Source: Chlamydiota bacterium (GTDB lineage: Bacteria; Auribacterota; UBA3054; B51-G9). From it: a stretch of 6,068 nt of DNA. The position numbers and the translations under genes were made by a program. Below, in pieces: positions 1 to 4,006 of this stretch (positions are counted from its first letter, which is position 1; the number at the start of each line of letters is the position of its first letter). The stretch is taken from positions 1 through 6,068 of the forward strand of contig JAUVKG010000185.1 of the NCBI GenBank assembly GCA_030596365.1, given 5' to 3'. The notes beneath the pieces were generated by a model. It was not told the origin of the DNA, searched no databases, and saw only the letters and a list, made by a program, of their open reading frames with translations.

Positions 1-1230
1 AAAGTCGGCTGGCCCACTAAATACAAAACCAGGGATTTTGGAAATCCGGAAAACGATGGCCATGGTTTACTTATGATTACAAGATGGCGTGCATGGCGGA
101 AGCAGGGGAAAACAAAAAAATGGATAGATGAACGTTGGGAAGCAATCAACGAAGCCGCTGAATATATTCCATGGTGCCTGGATAACCCTGAACTGTCTTT
201 TTCTACAAACGGACTTTTGCATAACGAGTCGGAAGGCGGTATGATGAAGCAAAGTATGTACTGCGATTTCGTTTGCTATCTTGGCTTGCTTGGTTACGCG
301 GAAATGGCGGAAGTTTCCGGCAGGGCAGAGAAAGCGGATCGCTGGAGAAAACAGGCACAACGTTTATTTGACGCTATGATTGTTTATTATCCTGAAAATA
401 CTGAGCCGTGGGGTGATGTTTGGAACCCGAATAAAAGTGCAGGTTTTGCTTATACTCATTCAACACTTGCACCTGCTTGCATTGGTATGGATTACTGGGG
501 ATATGACGCCATGAACAAAATGTCAAAGGATTGGGCGGAGCGCACTCGCAGGACATACAAAATGCAGCTCAAGCGCAACAAACCTGAATTTGCCGCTACT
601 GCCGGTATTGGTTACGGACAATGCTACATTACACAAACAGCCTTAATACTTGATGAGATGAATGACGCAGATAAATTAGTAGAATGGATGGCAAGAGTTT
701 GTTTTGCACCGCGATTGAAGCATCCTTATCGTGTGCCGGAAGGTTCAATAATTTCCGGTGACGGCACAATCTGGCGGCGCTGGGGAGATCTTGGAAATCT
801 TTATCAGCTTGTCGATGTAGTTCAAACAATTCTTTTAATAACCGGAATAGACGATATAAATCCATCGGAACTAATACTCATGCCGCGTCTGCCAGCTGAT
901 TTGCTGGAAATGGAGATCAAAGATTTACCTGTTCGAACTATGAGTAATGGTAAATCTGAAATAGTAAACATTTCGATGGAAATGGAAAAGAAGAAAAATG
1001 TGATAGAATTTAATTTTTTAAACGACAAACCTGTTGATAAAGTTAAATTAAGGATTGGACCGTTTTCGCTTCTGTCGAAATCTGTAGAAGTTAAGTTAAA
1101 CAATAAAAAGATTCACGCAAAACTTGAAGAATCAGGAGATTCTAAATGGGTTTGGATTACAGCAGAACAAATAGAAAAAGGGTTCCGGTGCCATATTGCC
1201 GCCGCGAAAACCGGTATATTATGTAAATAG
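1..1230 (+). CDS. Six-hairpin glycosidase-like protein, C-terminal part (5' end outside window)
   Basis: The frame is open from the first base, so the gene enters from the left and only its last 409 residues are visible. The ATG at 73 is internal; the preceding residues, including ENDGHG (about 17-22), continue the same domain. The visible part is rich in Trp, Tyr and amphipathic helices, as in (alpha/alpha)6-toroid glycosidases such as families GH63, GH78 and GH95. Conserved-looking stretches are GLLHNESEGG (71-80), PWGDVWNPN (about 136-144) and a Trp/Tyr-rich segment near 150-170. After about residue 290 the sequence turns beta-rich (LILMPRLPADL and onward), like the C-terminal beta domain of these enzymes. 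The likely role is hydrolysis of a plant or algal glycoside, but substrate, catalytic acids and any signal peptide cannot be assigned from this fragment. The Gfo/Idh/MocA and ThuA genes downstream support a sugar-catabolic role. The fold call is moderately sure and the exact family is unknown. Confidence 0.6.
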   Translation, partial: KVGWPTKYKTRDFGNPENDGHGLLMITRWRAWRKQGKTKKWIDERWEAINEAAEYIPWCLDNPELSFSTNGLLHNESEGGMMKQSMYCDFVCYLGLLGYAEMAEVSGRAEKADRWRKQAQRLFDAMIVYYPENTEPWGDVWNPNKSAGFAYTHSTLAPACIGMDYWGYDAMNKMSKDWAERTRRTYKMQLKRNKPEFAATAGIGYGQCYITQTALILDEMNDADKLVEWMARVCFAPRLKHPYRVPEGSIISGDGTIWRRWGDLGNLYQLVDVVQTILLITGIDDINPSELILMPRLPADLLEMEIKDLPVRTMSNGKSEIVNISMEMEKKKNVIEFNFLNDKPVDKVKLRIGPFSLLSKSVEVKLNNKKIHAKLEESGDSKWVWITAEQIEKGFRCHIAAAKTGILCK

Positions 1231-1238
1231 TGCCTGAA

Positions 1239-1290
1239 TAAACATAAAATTTTGTTTTTGGTATAATTATTCATTATTTAAATAGGAGGA
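1239..1290 (+). promoter_or_regulatory. Sigma-70-type extended -10 promoter and Shine-Dalgarno for the Gfo/Idh/MocA gene
   Basis: A perfect TATAAT at 1262-1267 is preceded by TG at 1259-1260, giving an extended -10 (TGGTATAAT). A weak -35 match, TAAACA at 1239-1244, lies 17 bp upstream. Transcription would begin near 1274, leaving a leader of only about 23 nt that carries AGGAGG at 1284-1289, 7 nt before the ATG at 1297. The oxidoreductase can therefore be expressed separately from the glycosidase. No hairpin terminator is visible between the two genes, so read-through is also possible. Confidence 0.6.
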
Positions 1291-1296
1291 ATTCAA

Positions 1297-2409
1297 ATGT
1301 CTGAAAAAATTAATGTAGGAATAATCGGTTGCGGAAATATTAGTGAAGCATATCTAACTGCCGCTAAAACTTTTCCGATAATGCAAATCACGGCTTGCGC
1401 GGATATTAACATGGAAGCCGCAAAAATAAAAGCTGAGGCGCATAATATTAAAGCTGTGTCTGTTGAAGAACTATTGCAAACGGAAGATATAGAAATTATT
1501 CTTAATCTTACAACTCCACAGGCGCATGCCGAAATAAATTTAATGGCTTTGAATGCAGGTAAACATGTGCATTGCGAAAAACCTTTCGCAATTATTCGCG
1601 ATGACGGTAAAAAAGTTCTTGAACTCGCTAAAGAAAAAGGGCTTCTCGTTGGTTGCGCTCCGGACACATTTTTCGGTGGCGGGATTCAAACATGCCGGAA
1701 AATAATTGATGATGGTGAAATTGGTAAACCGGTTGCGGGAACCGCTTTTATGATGAATCACGGTGTTGAAAGTTGGCATCCTAACGCGGGATTTTATTAC
1801 TTAAAAGGCGGGGGACCGTTGTTAGACATGGGACCTTACTATATCACCGCGCTGGTTAATTTGCTGGGAGCGGTTAAACGTGTATGTGCCTTATCCGCAA
1901 TTACATTTAAAGAACGAATTGCAACGTCTAAAGAACTGGCCGGAAAAATTCTTCCTGTTGAAACTCCAACGCATATTGCGGGAACACTTGAATTCCAAAA
2001 TGGCGCTGTCATAACTATGGTTATGAGTTTTGATGTCTGGCATCACAGTAATCATAATATTGAAATTCACGGTGAGGAAGGCAGTATGCAAGTTCCCGAC
2101 CCGAATAGTTTCTCAGGCCCGGTGCAAATAAATAAACGTGGAGTCGATGGCTGGCATGACGTTCCGCTTTCACATGGTTACACAGATAATATGCGCAGTA
2201 TCGGTGTGGCGGATATGGCTTACGCTATAAAATATAATCGGAAAAATCGTTGCAGCGGTGAATTGGCATATCATGTTTTGGATGTTATGCTATCTTTGAT
2301 TGATTCCGCGGAAGAAAAAAAGTTTATAGTTCTTGAAAGCACAGTTGAACAGCCGGCAGCATTGCCAACGGCTCTAAAAAACGGTGAACTGGATAAATCT
2401 CCCCTTTAG
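1297..2409 (+). CDS. Gfo/Idh/MocA family NAD(P)-dependent oxidoreductase
   Basis: A complete 370-residue protein, the usual length for the family. The N-terminal Rossmann domain carries the dinucleotide loop GIIGCGNIS (8-16) and an Asp at 36 at the end of the second strand, which favours NAD over NADP. The family signature EKP at 94-96 supplies the catalytic Lys95. The C-terminal alpha/beta substrate domain includes GGGPLLDMGPYYI (171-183), the usual site of residues that bind and deprotonate the sugar. Family members are cytoplasmic and oxidise or reduce sugars, inositols or sugar derivatives. The ATG is chosen for its ideal Shine-Dalgarno, AGGAGG with 7-nt spacing. The downstream neighbour is ThuA-like, and rhizobial ThuB, which makes 3-keto-disaccharides, belongs to this family, so a ThuB-like role is a reasonable guess. 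The last residues (DKSPL) are encoded by a hairpin-forming sequence that also holds the stop codon, which suggests that a repeat has replaced or extended the original C-terminus. Confidence 0.9.
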   Translation: MSEKINVGIIGCGNISEAYLTAAKTFPIMQITACADINMEAAKIKAEAHNIKAVSVEELLQTEDIEIILNLTTPQAHAEINLMALNAGKHVHCEKPFAIIRDDGKKVLELAKEKGLLVGCAPDTFFGGGIQTCRKIIDDGEIGKPVAGTAFMMNHGVESWHPNAGFYYLKGGGPLLDMGPYYITALVNLLGAVKRVCALSAITFKERIATSKELAGKILPVETPTHIAGTLEFQNGAVITMVMSFDVWHHSNHNIEIHGEEGSMQVPDPNSFSGPVQINKRGVDGWHDVPLSHGYTDNMRSIGVADMAYAIKYNRKNRCSGELAYHVLDVMLSLIDSAEEKKFIVLESTVEQPAALPTALKNGELDKSPL

Positions 2410-2416
2410 AAAGGGG
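2401..2416 (+). repeat. Perfect hairpin across the stop codon of the oxidoreductase gene
   Basis: The sequence CCCCTTTAGAAAGGGG is fully self-complementary apart from a tight loop, and the TAG stop codon (2407-2409) sits in the loop and descending arm. It is not followed by a T-run, so it is not a standard terminator. The left part, 2395-2405, can instead pair with AGGGGATTT at 2441-2449, so two mutually exclusive folds exist. Confidence 0.6.
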
Positions 2417-2439
2417 AATATACGTCTCAAAGGAAATTT

Positions 2440-2462
2440 CAGGGGATTTTATCCTGTTTTTT
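2440..2462 (+). terminator. Probable intrinsic terminator of the oxidoreductase transcript
   Basis: CAGGGGAT (2440-2447) pairs with ATCCTG (2451-2456) around a TTT loop, with a two-base bulge, and is followed directly by six T residues (2457-2462). The stem is short and imperfect, so it is probably only moderately efficient. It lies 31 bp after the stop codon, as expected for the end of this transcript. Confidence 0.45.
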
Positions 2463-2493
2463 CATTGTTAAAGAAATTAAAATATAAATACTT

Positions 2494-2654
2494 AGACAGA
2501 ATCATTTAGTGACAGAATCATTAAAAAAAGAAATGGCCCGGACAACCCAGCATTCGCGCTTCATAGTACTCCGAGAGCTTATGCGGATTATATTAGATTA
2601 ATAAAAAAAAATGTATTTGTATTTAAATGATTCTGTCACTAAATGATTCTGTCT
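2494..2654. mobile_element. 161-bp MITE-like element with perfect 29-bp terminal inverted repeats
   Basis: Bases 2494-2522 are the exact reverse complement of 2626-2654, 29 of 29, around a 103-bp core. Each arm is itself a double motif: GACAGAATCATT occurs at 2495-2506 and 2511-2522, and its complement AATGATTCTGTC at 2626-2637 and 2642-2653. Four copies are thus arranged as two forward and two reverse, with a 16-bp period inside each arm. No target-site duplication is evident at the borders. The core has no transposase. It holds only a 22-codon ATG ORF (2533-2601, starting MARTTQHSRF) and an overlapping frame open from 2496 to the TGA at 2628-2630 without a start codon; neither is convincing as a gene. 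The size, perfect ends and lack of coding capacity fit a non-autonomous element moved by a transposase elsewhere in the genome. The doubled 12-mer could be the binding site for that enzyme. Confidence 0.75.
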
Positions 2655-2707
2655 CAAAAAAAATCCTTTAACCGAATAAACCGAGACCCGTTACTTAATT
2701 TATAAAG

Positions 2708-2766
2708 TGGAGGGACGCTGTCCCCAGCGTCCTAAATCATAGGTCGCCGTGGACGGCGACCCTCCA
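2708..2766. repeat. Three-way-junction palindromic element upstream of thuA
   Basis: Two perfect 8-bp hairpins stand side by side: GGACGCTG/CAGCGTCC (2713-2720 with 2725-2732, loop TCCC) and GGTCGCCG/CGGCGACC (2742-2749 with 2754-2761, loop TGGA). A 9-nt linker (2733-2741) separates them, and an outer 5-bp stem, TGGAG (2708-2712) with CTCCA (2762-2766), closes both. The block is much more GC-rich than its surroundings. It lies in the thuA leader, so it could fold in mRNA, but its form is more like an imported palindromic repeat than a regulator. The last hairpin contains a GTG (2749) in frame with thuA, which can mislead start-site calling. Confidence 0.7.
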
Positions 2767-2790
2767 TCGTTAAACCAAATGGAAAAAATC

Positions 2791-3444
2791 ATGAAAAAGA
2801 AAGCGTTAATTACTTGGGGCGGCTGGGATGGACACGAACCTGAACAATGCGCAAAGATTTTCGTAGAAGTTTTAAAAGCGGAAAATTATGACGTCGAATT
2901 AGTAAATACATTAGACGTGTATCTCGATGAAGAAAAAATGTCCGCGTTCGATCTCATCGTTCCTGCGTGGACAATGAGCAATATTACACCCGAACAGGAA
3001 CAAGGATTGTTGAAAGCTGTAAGAGCGGGTGCAGGTATTGCCGGCTGGCATGGTGGAATGGCTGATTCATTCAGAAATAACACCGAGTATCAATGGATGG
3101 TCGGTGGACAATGGGTGGCTCATCCGGGAAATGTAATAGATTACACAGTTAATATTGTAAAAAAAGATGACCCTATTGTTGCCGGATTAAACGATTTTAA
3201 AATGCACTCCGAACAGTATTACATGCATACAGATCCGGGAAATGAAGTGCTGGCAACAACAACTTTCACCGGTAAACATGGAGATGCGGAATGGGTTGCC
3301 GGAACAGTAATGCCGGTTGTCTGGAAACGGAAGTATGGGAAAGGGAAAGTGTTTTACAGTTCTTTAGGGCATGTGGCAAGCGATTTTGACGGTTTGGAAG
3401 CGAAAGAAATCGTTCGCAGGGGAATGATTTGGGCAACGAGATAG
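2791..3444 (+). CDS. ThuA-like protein (trehalose-utilisation / glutamine-amidotransferase-like fold)
   Basis: A 217-residue protein if started at the ATG at 2791, giving MKKKALITWGGWDGHEPEQC, a normal N-terminus for the family. The frame is open further upstream to a GTG at 2749 and an ATG at 2779. The GTG lies inside a repeat hairpin and neither has a Shine-Dalgarno, whereas 2791 has a weak GGA 7 nt upstream. Family features are the first-strand motif TWGGWDGHEP (8-17), GWHGGMADSFR (85-95) at the nucleophile-elbow position with His instead of the Cys of class I amidotransferases, GGQWVAHPGN (105-114), HSEQYYMHTDP (139-149) and the C-terminal YGKGKVFYSSLGH (182-194). ThuA proteins act in the cytoplasm on keto-sugar intermediates made by a Gfo/Idh/MocA partner such as ThuB, and such a partner lies directly upstream. 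The substrate here is unknown. A mobile-element insertion now separates the two genes, so thuA may depend on its own weak promoter (TATAAA at 2701-2706) or on read-through. Confidence 0.85.
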   Translation: MKKKALITWGGWDGHEPEQCAKIFVEVLKAENYDVELVNTLDVYLDEEKMSAFDLIVPAWTMSNITPEQEQGLLKAVRAGAGIAGWHGGMADSFRNNTEYQWMVGGQWVAHPGNVIDYTVNIVKKDDPIVAGLNDFKMHSEQYYMHTDPGNEVLATTTFTGKHGDAEWVAGTVMPVVWKRKYGKGKVFYSSLGHVASDFDGLEAKEIVRRGMIWATR

Positions 3445-3454
3445 GAGAAAGTTT

Positions 3455-3494
3455 AAGGTTGGAAGGTTTGAAGGTGGGAAGGTGGGAAGGTTGA
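3455..3494. repeat. Purine-rich octamer minisatellite (5 degenerate copies)
   Basis: Five consecutive 8-bp units of the form AAGGTNNG/A (AAGGTTGG, AAGGTTTG, AAGGTGGG twice, AAGGTTGA) begin 11 bp after the thuA stop codon. The strand bias, almost all purines and T, makes the minus strand look like a Pro/Thr/Leu/Phe-rich peptide, but this is a by-product of the repeat. Confidence 0.7.
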
Positions 3495-3507
3495 AAGTCA
3501 AAAGCAT

Positions 3508-3528
3508 AAAGTACAAAGTCCAAAGTAC
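3508..3528. repeat. Heptamer tandem repeat (3 copies)
   Basis: AAAGTAC, AAAGTCC and AAAGTAC follow each other without gaps, with one base changed in the middle copy. Together with the octamer array just upstream, this makes a low-complexity tract of about 75 bp between thuA and the sigma-54 module. Confidence 0.65.
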
Positions 3529-3534
3529 AAATTT

Positions 3535-3563
3535 GTCATTTTGATAATTATGTGCAAAATGAC
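3535..3563. promoter_or_regulatory. Candidate upstream activating site for a sigma-54 enhancer-binding protein
   Basis: A perfect 9-bp inverted repeat, GTCATTTTG (3535-3543) and CAAAATGAC (3555-3563), flanks an 11-bp AT-rich spacer that itself begins with the palindrome ATAATTAT. Its span is about -144 to -116 relative to the predicted start at 3679, the usual distance for enhancer-binding regulators of sigma-54 promoters. The protein that would bind is not encoded in this window. A hairpin without function, or a site for another dimeric regulator, is the alternative. Confidence 0.5.
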
Positions 3564-3652
3564 TATATATTTTGAGAAAAAATGGCGCAAAAAAATGAAA
3601 AACAAATCGGATTAGCGTCCGGATCGCTTTAAACACAGGGAAATTGGAATTG

Positions 3653-3668
3653 TGGCACGCTGTCTGCT
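3653..3668 (+). promoter_or_regulatory. Sigma-54 (-24/-12) promoter
   Basis: TGGCACG (3653-3659), four bases, then CTGCT (3664-3668) match the consensus TGGCACG-N4-TTGCW at every defined position but one. The invariant GG (3654-3655) and GC (3666-3667) are separated by exactly 10 bp, as this sigma factor requires. The start of transcription is predicted at about 3678-3680. No ORF with a ribosome site follows on this strand. The first element downstream is an intrinsic terminator about 25 nt after the start. Confidence 0.7.
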
Positions 3669-3678
3669 ATATGTTAAG

Positions 3679-3738
3679 TAGTTTTTTCATGGTTTCTCCT
3701 CCTAAGTGTGATCGGGTTTTCCCGGTCACACTTTTTTT
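3679..3738 (+). ncRNA. Candidate sigma-54-dependent small RNA with anti-Shine-Dalgarno 5' region
   Basis: Between the -24/-12 promoter and the terminator lies a transcript of about 60 nt. Its first 26 or so nt are pyrimidine-rich with no obvious fold. Bases 3688-3705 are the exact reverse complement of TTAGGAGGAGAAACCATG, that is, a strong Shine-Dalgarno, a 7-nt spacer and an AUG. The T-run before it (3682-3687) adds complementarity to two AAA codons. The 3' part is the terminator hairpin with its U tail. An open seed followed by a terminator stem is the classical layout of a trans-acting base-pairing RNA, which would block ribosome binding on target mRNAs starting Met-Lys-Lys. No target with the full match is in this window. 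The leader of the nearby oxidoreductase gene can form 8 continuous pairs through its Shine-Dalgarno (1283-1290 with 3697-3704), which is little more than any strong site would allow. The alternative is a remnant of a gene start on the other strand: SD, then ATG at 3690, but a stop after only seven codons (MKKLLNI). Confidence 0.6.
3705..3738 (+). terminator. Strong intrinsic terminator of the small RNA
   Basis: AGTGTGATCGGG (3705-3716) pairs with CCCGGTCACACT (3721-3732) over 12 bp with one G-T wobble and a TTTT loop, followed by six more T residues (3733-3738). The T-run lies on the plus-strand side only. On the minus strand the stem is followed by TAGGAGG, so the terminator serves plus-strand transcription. 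Confidence 0.88.
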
Positions 3739-3804
3739 ATGTGCGCCCAAATCACTGCCCTGACGGACAGAAATCGTATATGAGGCATGCAGGTTGGATG
3801 AGAA

Positions 3805-3864
3805 GTGGAGGGTGAGAACCCTCTACCTATTCGATATAAAAGTAACGCAAGCTTCCAGCTTGTG
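3805..3864. repeat. Two adjacent intergenic hairpin repeats
   Basis: The first hairpin pairs GTGGAGGGT (3805-3813) with ACCCTCTAC (3818-3826), 9 bp with one wobble, closed by a GAGA tetraloop. The second pairs CGCAAGCT (3846-3853) with AGCTTGTG (3857-3864), 8 bp with one wobble. AGTGGAGGG at the start of the first (3804-3812) is identical to the start of the three-way-junction element upstream of thuA (2706-2714), so the two elements may belong to one dispersed repeat family. No ORF or T-tract is associated, and nothing else is recognisable between 3739 and 3928. Confidence 0.5.
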
Positions 3865-3928
3865 GATTGTTGGAGTAATGGAGTATCAAATACTTGACAA
3901 CGAAATACCCAAGGATGAAGTGAATACT

Positions 3929-3967
3929 AAATTCATCCCGAGGCGCTAGCGCGCTCGGGACGAATTT
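3929..3967. repeat. 39-bp long palindrome near the 3' end of lepA
   Basis: AAATTCATCCCGAG (3929-3942) pairs with CTCGGGACGAATTT (3954-3967) over 14 positions with one A-C mismatch. The centre, GCGCTAGCGC (3943-3952), is itself palindromic, leaving one bulged G (3953). It is much more GC-rich in the middle than its surroundings. Lying about 40 bp downstream of the lepA stop codon, it could slow or end lepA transcription or protect the mRNA 3' end. It lacks a U-tract on either strand, so it is better described as a dispersed palindromic repeat. Confidence 0.65.
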
Positions 3968-3988
3968 CCTGACACCTGACACCTGATA
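3968..3988. repeat. Heptamer tandem repeat (3 copies) next to the palindrome
   Basis: CCTGACA, CCTGACA and CCTGATA follow one another, directly abutting the 39-bp palindrome. This is the second three-copy heptamer array in this intergenic region. The two share period and copy number but not sequence. Confidence 0.65.
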
Positions 3989-4006
3989 ACTAATACACCT
4001 GCCTGC

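Noticed and set aside
1293..1667. 124-residue minus-strand ORF opposite the oxidoreductase gene
   Set aside because: Cys/Ser/Ile-rich antisense reading of the Rossmann domain; no ribosome site or family.
2701..2706. TATAAA as a -10 box for thuA
   Set aside because: No acceptable -35 element at 16-18 bp spacing. It may act weakly but is not called as a promoter.
3266..3523. 85-residue minus-strand ORF
   Set aside because: Antisense to thuA and the same repeat; composition is not protein-like.
3455..3528. Possible CRISPR array
   Set aside because: Units of 7-8 bp follow each other without spacers and no cas gene is present.
3614..3628. Short near-palindrome AGCGTCCGGATCGCT between the inverted repeat and the -24/-12 promoter
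   Set aside because: Arms of 7 bp with a bulge and no matching consensus; could be a protein site but is not distinguishable from chance.
3582..3632. 16-codon plus-strand ORF (MAQKNEKQIGLASGSL) upstream of the sigma-54 promoter
   Set aside because: Only a weak GAG lies upstream, there is no recognisable family, and it ends before the promoter. Kept as noise unless it proves conserved.
3364..3636. 90-residue minus-strand ORF rich in Leu, Pro, Thr and Phe
   Set aside because: Its Pro/Thr/Leu pattern is the octamer repeat read in another frame, it overlaps the thuA end antisense, and it has no ribosome site.
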